Shown piece by piece: positions 17,037 to 25,851 of a stretch of 64,000 nt of DNA (the stretch's first letter is position 1; every line of letters starts with the position of its first letter). This DNA comes from CAWAND01 sp963727915. GTDB lineage: Bacteria > Chloroflexota > Anaerolineae > Anaerolineales > E44-bin32. The DNA lies in contig CAVSID010000004.1 of the NCBI GenBank assembly GCA_963727915.1, forward strand, positions 248,001 through 312,000, in the 5' to 3' direction. The position numbers were made by a program, and so were the translations under genes. The notes under the pieces were generated by a model, which was not told the DNA's origin, did no database searches, and saw nothing but the letters and a program-made list of their open reading frames with translations.

Positions 17037-19479
17037 TCAGACCATCTCCCTCGGGTCGGACAACGTTCCGTCCTTCCGCTTGCAGCCTCGCCATCCCCTG
17101 ACTTGGGTCCCTTCCACATGTGCTCGGTCATTGGAAAGGCCACCCTTTTTGAGAACTGCCGTCACTCGCTTGATGGCACCCCAATCGCTCTCGCTGTGGA
17201 TTTTCCCGTTGGTCTTGAGAACGTGCATGATGTCAGCAGTCGGAGTGAACCAATCCGTCCGATTGGGGTCGATTGCGAAGAACGTCTGGAGGTGAGTTCT
17301 CGAGCACATCCTCGGTTTCGTATTCAGCTGAGATCTTCTCAGACAAGACGTAGTCCTCGCTCGTCAGCTTCCAGGGTTCACCCGCATCGTACAGCGCCTT
17401 GGCTTGGCCCCACAGCTGGTTGATGTCCACGTCCTTTGAGTAGGACCAGTTGATACTCTCAAGGGTGCAGACCATGAATCGCCGAAGGCCGGTGGGGTCC
17501 TCTAAAAAACCAGCCTCGTTGTTGATCGTGCCTATGAAGCTGGCCATCAAGACGACCCCCTGCATGTCCTGGCGGGCATACGGTTTGCGAACGGTCGTCC
17601 TCTCCATGGTCAAAAACGACTTGAGCGCTTCACGGTCGCTGCGTCGCACCGTGGCACCCAGCTCTGCCACTTCCCAGATCCAGTTGCCCATTGCTCGGAT
17701 GTGGTAGTCCTTGTTGCTCGGATCGATGGCCGAGTCAACGTACAAGGCCGGCAACGGGCTGGCCAGCCAACGCACGAAGAAGGATTTTCCAAGGTTCTGG
17801 GCTCCGTCGAGAATGAGTGTGCGGTTCTGCGTGCCATGCTTCTCAAAGGCTCGGGCCACAGCGCCGATCATCCAGTATCGGAACCAGCGGGGGAACATTC
17901 CGTGTTTGTCGGTGAAGTAACTGGCCAGCTTGCCCATGTGGTCCTCGCCATCCCAGGTCAGACCGTTCAGATAGTCCCGGACCGGGTGATACCGATTGCC
18001 GGGCTGCATGGCCACGGTAGTCACGGCCTGCCTTGCGACCGTTTCGTTCTTGTAGCCATGCTCCCGGAAGTTGGTCATCAGCACATCCCAAATGGGGGAG
18101 CTGAGCGATAGACCGTTGATTTCGACATCCCACGTGGTTTCATTCATGCGGAACTGCCACCCGGCAGCTTCGGCTGCCTGTATGTAGTGGGATGGCCGGA
18201 TGCCTTCCTCGGGTGCCAGTGGCATACGGGCCATGCCAGGGTTGTCCTGCCGGGCCCAGCGGATAATGGATTTCCAGCTCAGTGTGTATCGGTCAGCAGG
18301 GTCTCCGCTGCGGAAGCCTTGCCACTTCTTAGAGCACACACCTGGCTGCCACTTGTCCGACTGCCGGCTCCAGTTGTCCCAGAGCAGCAGACCAGGCTCC
18401 CCCAGCGACGACAGCGCCATGCCCACTTCGATCAGGACTGATAGTCGTCTGCCCGTTTGGGATCCAGCAGCTTGATCTGACTGGCCACAATGGCAATGAT
18501 GGCAGTAGGGTCTGGGGACGTGACTCCGCCGAACAACACAAGGCTGTTTAGATCGCCCCCATCTACCGGGTCGATCTCATGGTCTTCCTTCCCATTCATC
18601 GAAGCCGAGGGAGGAAGCAGGTCCGGATCGAAGTCGAAGCTATAATCGTAGGCCGGGCCGTTGTCCGGTTCGTCGTGGGCCGAGATCTGGTCCTCGGTGG
18701 GCTCCAGCTCGGGGAGGGTCTGCAGATTTTGTACTGCTGCCAGCACATCCCCAAACTTAGTGGTTCCCCCGTATCCGGCGAGTACAACCATGCCCATTTC
18801 TGGGTGGCCAGATGGAAGCCAAGAGGCAGCTTGACCAGGTTGCCATAGCCTTTGCCTCCCAGCTCTTCCTGCTTGGGAAATACCTCCACGTGCCCCAGCC
18901 GGTCCCCAGCCGCCAACCCCATTGCAGGCAGCCCGAGAGCGTCCCGCACACGATCCCCGAACTGTTTGGCTTGGGCTGCAGGGATCCGTTCGGACAACAG
19001 CAGCCAGATGTGCCATCCTTTGCCACCGGAGAACTCCAACATTGGAGCAAGGTCAAGAGAACGCAAATGGGTGACGATGCTCAGAGCTGTCTCCCACCCC
19101 CAGCTTCGAGCACTGTGCGAGCCTGGGTTCTTCACGTCCACGTCCCAACAAACAGATTGCACGGTGTTGTCCGGGAACAAGGAATACGCTCCAGGCACTT
19201 GTTGCCTGTCAGGTGCCGCTCGATGCTCTCCCGACTTGCCGGCCGGTCAACGGGGTGATAGAGCACACGGTGTTCGTCCTCGTGCTCCAGCCGTGCGAAG
19301 GCGTGGTGATCGTTGCCTTCGAAGAAGACCCGAAGGAACTCATCCCGAATAGCAGTCCGTTCTGCCAAGTGCTGGGTTGGATCGTGGAAGGGAGACACGA
19401 ATGCAGAAGTGTCAGCCACCGGTCGTTTGTCGTCCGCCACCGGTGGTTCCTCCATGCGTTCGAAATTCACGACTGTCAT
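17037..19479 (-). CDS. Bifunctional PrimPol (AEP) - PriCT - VapE/SF3-like helicase (four frameshifts)
   Basis: Joined across shifts near 19195, 18770 (a GGGGG run), 18430 and 17300, this is one ~810-aa replication protein. N-terminal AEP primase-polymerase: a WDVDVK metal-binding motif and SGGKGWHIWLLL. A PriCT-like linker follows (DDYQS, then EVGMALSSLGEPGLLLWDNW). C-terminal VapE-type helicase: Walker A GAQNLGKSFF, acidic WEVAELG, and TINNEAGFLEDPTGLRRF as the sensor region. It is translated from an ATGA overlap with the gene upstream. Such proteins prime and unwind plasmid or satellite origins, and a candidate origin lies directly downstream. Confidence 0.82.
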
Positions 19480-19865
19480 CTGGCACCGTCCTGACTGCGC
19501 AGGCTGTCGAGATCAACCCGTCCATCGATGTCAGCCTCGTCCGGCAGCCCGTGGTCCAACACGGTCTGGAGCAGAGTCTCCCGTTCTTGTTCTGCGCAGT
19601 CCGAGCAGGCAAGGAACAAAACGAGTACATCGCCCATAGGGACCACGCCCAGAGCCCAGTCGTCGCGGACAGAGTTGTCAATTGTCAAACCGCAAGCCGG
19701 ACAATCACGCAGCATCACCGCTGTGTGGTACTCAGGCTTGTCTCTCACCAATGTCTGCAGTTGTTCCAAGAAGGCCAGGTCGAAGTCGGGGATGAAATCC
19801 CCGTGGGATGCTTCGACCCGACCTATCTCGGAGCGGGATGCGGAGGACCGCTGGTTGGCCTTCAT
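19476..19865 (-). CDS. Zinc-ribbon-like element protein, 129 aa
   Basis: Two CxxC pairs, CPAC and CSDC, about 34 residues apart, are consistent with one zinc-binding site. The hydrophobic strand DVLVLFLACSDCAE surrounds the second pair. Stop and start overlap (ATGA) on both sides of the gene, linking it to the RHH-like gene and the primase. A role in replication or transcription control is plausible but not shown. Confidence 0.62.
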   Translation of the reverse strand: MKANQRSSASRSEIGRVEASHGDFIPDFDLAFLEQLQTLVRDKPEYHTAVMLRDCPACGLTIDNSVRDDWALGVVPMGDVLVLFLACSDCAEQERETLLQTVLDHGLPDEADIDGRVDLDSLRSQDGAR

Positions 19866-20113
19866 TGCTGACCATCCTGGGAGTTGGAGGACTCCTGGAC
19901 CATCAGGGCGGACAGACCTTCCGCCTGGGCGTCCTCACGGATATGCTGCCGTGCCCAGGTGGACAGCGTTACATGCTGCATTTCCAAAATTTGGTCGAGC
20001 AAAAATTGTTCGACCGGAGAAATTCGGAACCTGTACTCGGCTCGGTCCAGATCTTTGTGGCGGAGTGCGTCAACCGCCTTGGCCTTCGACCCGTTGTTCT
20101 GCAGTGCGTCCAT
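19862..20113 (-). CDS. Possible ribbon-helix-helix regulator, 83 aa
   Basis: The segment YRFRISPVEQFLLDQILEMQ followed by VTLSTWARQHIREDA resembles the beta strand, helix 1 and S-x-W/Y-R helix 2 pattern of MetJ/Arc-type RHH proteins. TTGGAGG precedes the ATG. As the first gene of the minus-strand replication operon it could be its repressor or copy-control factor. The similarity is by eye only. Confidence 0.5.
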   Translation of the reverse strand: MDALQNNGSKAKAVDALRHKDLDRAEYRFRISPVEQFLLDQILEMQHVTLSTWARQHIREDAQAEGLSALMVQESSNSQDGQQ

Positions 20114-20640
20114 GGTTAGCCTCCAAAATCAAGCGACAGACCAGCCCCAGTCGGTACTGTGCAACTCGTCTGGGGTCAAGCCTGTCGCTGTGGGTGCTGC
20201 GGTCGTGCTGAACCTATAATAGCTCGGAACTGGGCCAATGTTTCCGTTGGGATTTGGCGGCCCATTTGTGCCCAAATGAGCGTAGAAACCCTCAGTAGTC
20301 CATGGGTACCATGCGAATTCAAATGCAGAAATCCGGGACGAGGTGCAGAAATGGTCCCATGCCGGGAGATGGGAGCCTGAAAGTGATGAGGATGGTGAGT
20401 CTTACCCCCAAATTCCCAACTGCAAAGCACTCGTTCGTGGCTAAACATTTGGGTCGAATATGGGAATCCTGTGAGCATGAAACCACAAATCAGGCCAAAT
20501 GGGCTAGTCGGTGGTCATGGGACCCACGCACTCCAGCCAAACTCGACGAGGGGAGCTATACTTCGAAATTGAACGTAGTGATCCGATCCAGTGTCCGCAG
20601 GACTGGTGTGGCTTCTCTTGTGGCAACGGGTGGCGACTGG
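20114..20640. other. Upstream control region of the element, no credible gene
   Basis: About 530 bp without a convincing gene on either strand. It contains CATTTG-TGCC-CAAATG (a perfect inverted repeat, 20263-20278) plus related CATTTGGG at 20446 and CCAAATGGG at 20495, and TATAAT-like sequence at 20215-20220. It probably holds the operon promoter and operators. Confidence 0.4.
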
Positions 20641-20641
20641 G

Positions 20642-20647
20642 TATAAT
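20642..20647 (+). promoter_or_regulatory. -10 element of the element-supplied tRNA-Gly promoter
   Basis: TATAAT lies 33 bases before the intact tRNA. TTGTGG about 18 bases further upstream may serve as -35. Because the element provides the 5' half of the tRNA, this promoter is element DNA. Confidence 0.6.
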
Positions 20648-20673
20648 GGCATGCGTCAAGCTCGCCTTGATCG

Positions 20674-20713
20674 AGCGGGTGTCGCCAAGTGGTAAGGCAC
20701 TAGCTTCCCAAGC
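20674..20713 (+). repeat. attR: right direct repeat
   Basis: Forty bases identical to 9215-9254, covering the tRNA 5' half to just past the anticodon loop. Beyond it the tRNA continues normally. Confidence 0.85.
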
Positions 20714-20746
20714 TAGCATTCGAGGGTTCGAATCCCTTCACCCGCT
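20675..20746 (+). tRNA. tRNA-Gly (anticodon CCC)
   Basis: 72 nt with a perfect 7-bp acceptor stem GCGGGTG/CACCCGC, a D-arm containing AAGTGGTAA, an anticodon stem CTAGC/GCTAG around loop TTCCCAA (anticodon at 20707-20709) and a T-arm GAGGG-TTCGAAT-CCCTT. The genomic 3' end is TCCT, so CCA is not fully encoded. It was regenerated by integration of the 11.5 kb element into its 5' half. Confidence 0.93.
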
Positions 20747-21016
20747 CCTAGAACGCATCCAAGCAATCCGTGAGCGGGGCATGCTCAGCTTGGCGCCCGA
20801 TCCGAGATGCCGGTCTGGGGCCCAACGGCATGCCCATTTACTTCTCGAGCTTCGTCCTCAACAACTTGACCACTTGGTGAACCGCATCCAGCCTCTTCAA
20901 CCGACCGGCTTGGGCTGGGCGGCGCCCTATCCCATGGCTGCGGGCGATGGTCCGACCGCAGCGCCCCGACGGCCACAGCCTGTCATCACCCCTTCCCCCT
21001 ACCCGGCATCCTTCGA

Positions 21017-22927
21017 ATGACCTCGTCCGATCTGACCTCTGATAGCAGTTCGAGGCCTTGGGCCGGCTTGAGGCGTTGGGGGGCTTGGGCGGCCGCCGCC
21101 TTGGGGGGCCTGGCTTACTCCCTTCTCGCATACGGACAGATGCATGGCCAAACCTCCGTGCTCGACGAGGGCCTGTACCTCTACAAGGGGTTGTTGTTCG
21201 CCCGGGGTGCCTACTGGCCCTTCCAAGACTTCGGCCTTCTGACCAACCACATGCCGCTCTCGTTTCTCATACCCGGCTGGGTTCAGGTGATCTTCGGTCC
21301 TGGACTGGCAACCGGGCGCGCATTGGCGTGGGCGGTTTCGCTCTTGATGGTCGTCGGACTGTGGATGGCGACGCGTCGCATGGCCGGTCCCTGGTGGGCC
21401 GCCGGAGTTGTGTGGTTGGTGGTGCTCAACGCCGGGTGGCTGAAGATCTACAGCCAGGCCATCTCTCAGGGTTTGATTGCCTGCATGCTGGTATGGACCG
21501 CAGCGCTGGGGGTCGGCCAGGGCCGCAAGCTGTGGCAGACAACGATCGCTGCAGTGATCGCCGGCGCGATGGGGATGACGCGAATCAACATGTTCCCGGT
21601 GATCCTGCTGTATGTGCCCTACGTTTACTGGGCACATGGCCGAAAGGCAGGGCATGCGGCCCTTCTCGGCGGCGGGGGCTTTCTTGTCATAGGCCACGCC
21701 ATCTTTTGGCCCGGCATCCTGAAGCTGTGGGCTACCTGGCTGCCATCAGCCATCACCCCCTTCTTGAACGCCTTCCGAGACCATGCCGGCGGGGCTCCGG
21801 CGTGGCAAGTTCTGCTGACCCCAAGCGCCAAGCTGGGGATCCTCGAGGATAGCCTTCGATTGCACCTGGCTTCGGTCGCCGGCATCATCTGGGCGTGGCT
21901 GGTCGCCCCCACCAGCTCAAGAGGGATGCAGCGTCATCGCCTCCTTGCGGTCACCTTCTTGACAACTCTTTTCGCCGTCCTGTTCGTGCTGCATATCGTG
22001 GCCACCCTGGGAGGGACCTACTGCCCCTTCTGTCTCAAGAACTACCTCGCCTTCTTCTCGCCTATCGGGTTGATCGTGTTGGCCATCGCCGCCGCTCACT
22101 GGCTGCCGCTCACCGGTCCCTTGCGCCGGTCATTCAGCTTGCTGGCGCTCTTTCTGCTGCCCTGGACGCTCGGATTTTCGCTGGGGCGCCCACTGTCACT
22201 CAAGATTGCCGCCACCGAACTGCCACGCGTTTCCGGCAGCACTATCTTGCCGGGAACGGCCGAGTTCGGTTCGATGGTTAGCCAGAAATTCGGCCTGGTT
22301 GAGACGGCGCTTCTGGATCGCCTGGACCTATTGCAGGCCATAGGCTTGACCGTTTTTGCCCTGGCGTGCATCGCTTTGTTCGCTCGGGCCAGACGACAGT
22401 CTGGAACAGGCGGACTGCTCCCTCCGACCGTAAGGCTGCTTTCCATCGCCACCGCCTTCGCCATCGCCACCGGCACGCTCTCCCTTGGCAGTGGCTACCA
22501 CACCTACGATTGCGGGCGGGATGTGATTGCCAGCCAGACTGCCGTGGGCGCCGATCTAGCCGCCAAGATTCCTCCGGGATCGACCATCTACTGGGGTAGC
22601 GGCGGTCGCTCCCCCTTGCCCTTCCTCTACCTCAGACAGACGGCGATCTTTCCGCCGCAGCTGAACGGGGTCTACGCCTACCGCTTCGGTGGCGACGCGG
22701 CGGAGCTGCCCCGCCTTGGCTCCTGGAACCCCCAGTTGGCCTCAACCTGGTTGTCCGAGTCGGATATCGTCCTCGTGCAGGCGCAAGACCTCGAAGGTAC
22801 CCTGGTGCACAGCCTGGATCCCCAGGATTTCGATCAGATCAGCCCTTCCCCGCCGAGCGACCCTTGCCAGCCCAACTCCTATTACCTGATCTTCCGCAGG
22901 GTTTCGACGGGCCCACTGCCCCCCTGA
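21017..22927 (+). CDS. Polytopic membrane protein, GT-C glycosyltransferase-like
   Basis: 636 aa with a dozen or so hydrophobic segments. After the first helix comes an acidic pair in a periplasmic loop (SVLDEGLYLYKGLLFARG), the position of the catalytic Asp-Glu in ArnT/PMT-type GT-C transferases. A soluble C-terminal part (~470-636) follows the last helices and contains YHTYDCGRDVIASQ. GT-C enzymes move sugars from polyprenyl carriers to lipids or proteins outside the membrane. The frame is intact. It has no operon partner here, so the substrate is unknown. Confidence 0.65.
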   Translation: MTSSDLTSDSSSRPWAGLRRWGAWAAAALGGLAYSLLAYGQMHGQTSVLDEGLYLYKGLLFARGAYWPFQDFGLLTNHMPLSFLIPGWVQVIFGPGLATGRALAWAVSLLMVVGLWMATRRMAGPWWAAGVVWLVVLNAGWLKIYSQAISQGLIACMLVWTAALGVGQGRKLWQTTIAAVIAGAMGMTRINMFPVILLYVPYVYWAHGRKAGHAALLGGGGFLVIGHAIFWPGILKLWATWLPSAITPFLNAFRDHAGGAPAWQVLLTPSAKLGILEDSLRLHLASVAGIIWAWLVAPTSSRGMQRHRLLAVTFLTTLFAVLFVLHIVATLGGTYCPFCLKNYLAFFSPIGLIVLAIAAAHWLPLTGPLRRSFSLLALFLLPWTLGFSLGRPLSLKIAATELPRVSGSTILPGTAEFGSMVSQKFGLVETALLDRLDLLQAIGLTVFALACIALFARARRQSGTGGLLPPTVRLLSIATAFAIATGTLSLGSGYHTYDCGRDVIASQTAVGADLAAKIPPGSTIYWGSGGRSPLPFLYLRQTAIFPPQLNGVYAYRFGGDAAELPRLGSWNPQLASTWLSESDIVLVQAQDLEGTLVHSLDPQDFDQISPSPPSDPCQPNSYYLIFRRVSTGPLPP

Positions 22928-23070
22928 GTGACAGGTCTGCGCCCGACTCAGCTCTCACCGGGCCTCCCAACCTAACTGCAAAGCACCTGTAAGGCGGCAG
23001 CCAATTCAAATTCGCATATAATAGGTTGTCAAATTAGGGGAATTCTTTAACGTTTAAGCCGGGAGAGGGG

Positions 23071-23463
23071 ATGGAGCAGGTATCCGGGACGGTTCTCTAC
23101 ATCGAGGACAACCTGGAGAACAGGATTCTCGTCCGCCGGATCCTGGTGGCCGAGGGCTATGAGGTTCTGGAGGCGGAGAGTGCCGCCGCCGGGCTTGAAC
23201 TGGCCCAATCCCAGAGACCCCAACTCGTTCTTGTCGACATCAATATGCCCCACCTGGACGGCTTGAGCCTGGCCTCAATCATGAAAGCCGATCCTGCCCT
23301 GGAGTCGATTCCGGTCGTCGCACTTACTGCCAACGTCATGAAGGGCGACAGAGAGCGCACCATGGCCGCCGGTTGTGATGGGTATATACAGAAGCCGATC
23401 GACGTCGACTTCTTCCCCAGGCAAATTGCACGTTTCATGCAACAGATAGAGCCGAAAGGTTAG
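23071..23463 (+). CDS. Single-domain response regulator (CheY-like) 1
   Basis: 130 aa REC domain only: acidic pocket ED near residue 11, phospho-acceptor Asp in LVLVDINMPHLDG, Thr in VVALTANVM and the conserved Lys in YIQKPID. It is the first gene of a signalling operon; a TATAAT at 23017-23022 may be its promoter. With no output domain it probably works by protein contact or in a phosphorelay with the kinase at 32756. Confidence 0.9.
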   Translation: MEQVSGTVLYIEDNLENRILVRRILVAEGYEVLEAESAAAGLELAQSQRPQLVLVDINMPHLDGLSLASIMKADPALESIPVVALTANVMKGDRERTMAAGCDGYIQKPIDVDFFPRQIARFMQQIEPKG

Positions 23464-23484
23464 CTCGCGCAAGGAGTCCTGGAC

Positions 23485-23889
23485 GTGCCTGCGGAAATCA
23501 AAGACGCCACCGTTCTCATCGTCGAAGACAATGTGTCCAACTTCGTGCTGATGGCACGCATGCTCGGCTACATCGGAGTCCACTGTGAGTGGAAGACATC
23601 GGGGTACGAGGTGGTTGAGTACGCCGACACCCTTCCGAGAGTGGACTTGATCCTCATGGACATCCGGCTGCCGTATGAGGATGGATACCAGGCATTGCGG
23701 AAGATTCGCGACTCTGAGAAGCTGATGAGCATTCCGGTTGTGGCTGTCACTGCTTACGCCAGCGAAGAGCAGATGGAGCGGGCTCGCGCGGCTGGTTTCG
23801 ATGGATTCCTAGGCAAGCCGCTCGATCCCGACCGTTTTCCGGAGCAGGTACGGAGTTTGTTGAACGGCGACCAGGTGTGGGAGTTGTAG
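23485..23889 (+). CDS. Single-domain response regulator (CheY-like) 2
   Basis: 134 aa REC protein starting at GTG 23485 with AAGGAG upstream. Phospho-acceptor Asp in DLILMDIRLPYEDGYQA, Thr in VVAVTAYAS, Lys in FLGKPLDPDRF. It resembles DivK-type receivers. It is separated from its neighbours by 21 and 3 bases, so it is co-transcribed. Confidence 0.9.
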   Translation: MPAEIKDATVLIVEDNVSNFVLMARMLGYIGVHCEWKTSGYEVVEYADTLPRVDLILMDIRLPYEDGYQALRKIRDSEKLMSIPVVAVTAYASEEQMERARAAGFDGFLGKPLDPDRFPEQVRSLLNGDQVWEL

Positions 23890-23892
23890 ACT

Positions 23893-25800
23893 ATGTTCCA
23901 GTCAGCTGCCCGTGATTCGAGTCCTCCCCTAAGAACGCGAAGCAGCCTGGGCCGGAAACTGGCCTTTGTGCTTCTTCCCCTGATGCTCATCCCTCTGGCG
24001 GCGATGGGTACCACCGTCTATTTCAGAACCCGCGCCATTCTGCGCGATCAGGCGGCGAACCAACTCAGTTCCGCCACCCAGAGCCAGATCAGCAATCTGG
24101 AGGATTGGTCGCAGGTCAGGCAGCAAAGGCTTCAGCTCGGAGCGCAACGAAGCACGCTCCGCGACGAAGTCGGAGCCCTGATGTACGAGCCACCCACCGG
24201 CCAAGCTCTCGACGACTTGAAGACCGCCACACTTGCCGACCTCACCGACCTGAAGTCAAGCGAAGGCCAAGTGCTGTTCAGCGAACTGCTGATCGCCCGG
24301 CCGGACGGCACGATCCTGGCCTCGACCAACAGCAACTGGGAGGGCCAGACCCTCAGCGCACTGGCAGAAGGCATGCTCACTGCCGACCAACCCGGTACGC
24401 ACCCTCTCTACGATGATCCGGTGCTGTCGCCCGGCAAGCTGATCCTGGTCTCGCTTTCCCCCTTGAGAAGCGGCCATATGACCGAGGTCGATGCCGCCTT
24501 GGTGGGCGTCAATCTGGATACACGTGTTGGAACCCTGATGCAACAGCTGCAAGTCTTTTGGCAGCAGCGGGGTGTCTATCGGCAGGAAATAGGCAGCACC
24601 TACCTGGCCGTCCCACCTAACACGGTCTTTCACTTGACTCTATACGCACTTGCCCCGGAGCCTATTCCCGGTGTGCAGATGCCGATCTTCAACACCTCCC
24701 AGACCGATGCCCCGGCCACTGTCGAATACACCAATTTCGACGGGGTCCCTGTCCTGGCCGCCTATCAATGGGTCCCGAACTGGAACATGGCCGTGGTGAC
24801 TGAGGTACCGCAGGACACGGTGTTCGCCGACCTCAATAGCCTGTTCCCCTTCACGGTGACCACGGTCGTCCTTGCCGCGGTTCTATCGCTGATCGTGATC
24901 GTCGTCGCCACCAGTCGCATGCTTCGGCCGCTGGGGCGCCTGGCCGAGTTCGCCCAGCGGATTTCGAAGGGCGACTGGAACTATCGCGTCCCCGAAGATC
25001 GCAACGACGAGATCGGTCTGGTTTCCGGCTCCCTCAACCGCATGGCCGAAGAATTGAGCCAGATCTACACGACCCTCGAAATGCGCGTCAACTCACGTAC
25101 CCAGCAGATTCAGACCGCCGCCGAAGTTGCGCGGGCCGTTACCTCCATTCCCACGTTGGACGATCTGCTCCGGCAGGCCGTCAACCTGATCCGCGAGCGC
25201 TTTGACTACTACTATGTCTCGATCTTCCTGCTCGATGGAGAAGGTAAGCTTGCCGTGCTGCGCGAGGCAACCGGCGAAGTCGGCCAGGCACTCATCGCCC
25301 GCGGGCACAATCTGCCCGTGGGTTCGCAATCCATCATCGGCTGGGTTACCGCCAACAACCAGCCCCGCATCGCCTCCGAAGTGGGCGACGACCCGGTGCA
25401 CTTCCGCAATGAGCTTCTGCCAGAAACTCGGTCGGAGCTGGCTGTGCCTCTGCAAGTCGGCGGCACCGTCCTGGGGGCACTCGACGTCCAGAGTTCATCC
25501 CCAGACACCTTCAAGACCGAGGATTTGGAGATCCTCCAGACGCTCGCCGACCAACTGAGCGCTGCCATTCAGAACGCCCGCCTGGCCCAGGTTTCGATGG
25601 AGGCCGCCGAGCGTTCCCGCCTGATCAGCGAGGTCACAGGTCAGCTCAGCGGGCTGTTGGATGTGGATCAAGTCCTTTCGACGGCGGCGCAATCGCTCCA
25701 CCGCGCGCTCGGAGAACCCGAGATCATGATCCAGTTGACAGGCTCCGAGGGCGCCGACGGGCAGGAACCGTACTTTGGAGCTCCTGGGAATGGACGGTAG
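23893..25800 (+). CDS. Membrane sensor: extracellular cache-like domain, HAMP, GAF
   Basis: 635 aa, intact. TM1 (~22-42), a ~270-residue extracytoplasmic domain with a dCache-like flow (FDGVPVLAAYQWVPNWNMAV near its end), TM2 (~315-340), HAMP (RPLGRLAEFAQRISKGDWNYRV), a short coil, then one GAF domain (~420-565: FDYYYVSIFLLDGEGKLAVL ... LAVPLQVGGTVLGALDVQSS) and the start of a second helical linker. There is no kinase or cyclase domain, so it must signal to a separate partner, probably the kinase at 32756. Confidence 0.85.
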   Translation: MFQSAARDSSPPLRTRSSLGRKLAFVLLPLMLIPLAAMGTTVYFRTRAILRDQAANQLSSATQSQISNLEDWSQVRQQRLQLGAQRSTLRDEVGALMYEPPTGQALDDLKTATLADLTDLKSSEGQVLFSELLIARPDGTILASTNSNWEGQTLSALAEGMLTADQPGTHPLYDDPVLSPGKLILVSLSPLRSGHMTEVDAALVGVNLDTRVGTLMQQLQVFWQQRGVYRQEIGSTYLAVPPNTVFHLTLYALAPEPIPGVQMPIFNTSQTDAPATVEYTNFDGVPVLAAYQWVPNWNMAVVTEVPQDTVFADLNSLFPFTVTTVVLAAVLSLIVIVVATSRMLRPLGRLAEFAQRISKGDWNYRVPEDRNDEIGLVSGSLNRMAEELSQIYTTLEMRVNSRTQQIQTAAEVARAVTSIPTLDDLLRQAVNLIRERFDYYYVSIFLLDGEGKLAVLREATGEVGQALIARGHNLPVGSQSIIGWVTANNQPRIASEVGDDPVHFRNELLPETRSELAVPLQVGGTVLGALDVQSSSPDTFKTEDLEILQTLADQLSAAIQNARLAQVSMEAAERSRLISEVTGQLSGLLDVDQVLSTAAQSLHRALGEPEIMIQLTGSEGADGQEPYFGAPGNGR

Positions 25801-25851
25801 CGCGATGAACCCACCGATAGGTAGACCTGACGTCTTGGAAGGGTCGTGTAG

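Larger units (their letters stand above)
9215..20713. mobile_element. 11.5 kb integrative element (PrimPol-helicase type) in tRNA-Gly(CCC)
   Basis: Boundaries are a 40-bp perfect direct repeat, 9215-9254 and 20674-20713, made of the 5' half of a tRNA-Gly gene. An integrase gene starts 72 bases inside the left repeat. The remaining genes are nearly all on the minus strand: a putative RHH regulator, a Zn-ribbon protein, a PrimPol/VapE-type primase-helicase, an iteron cluster, six small genes, two exported proteins and a tail tape-measure protein. There is no recognisable capsid, portal, terminase large subunit or lysis gene. It is either a decayed prophage or a phage-satellite-like element; the truncated integrase argues that it is now fixed. 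Confidence 0.85.

Noticed and set aside
16615..17094. A 159-codon minus-strand frame covering the AAGTCGG repeats as a gene
   Set aside because: Its sequence is dominated by the 9-bp repeats (repeating Asp-Leu/Arg-Leu units) and low-complexity ends, overlaps the 98-aa gene and the primase end, and has no ribosome binding site; an origin-like repeat region explains it better.
20302..20646. A 114-codon plus-strand gene upstream of the tRNA
   Set aside because: No ribosome binding site, unconvincing composition, and it runs through the tRNA promoter.
9215..20713. Intact inducible prophage
   Set aside because: No capsid, portal, terminase large subunit, holin or endolysin is visible, and the integrase lacks its catalytic C-terminus.
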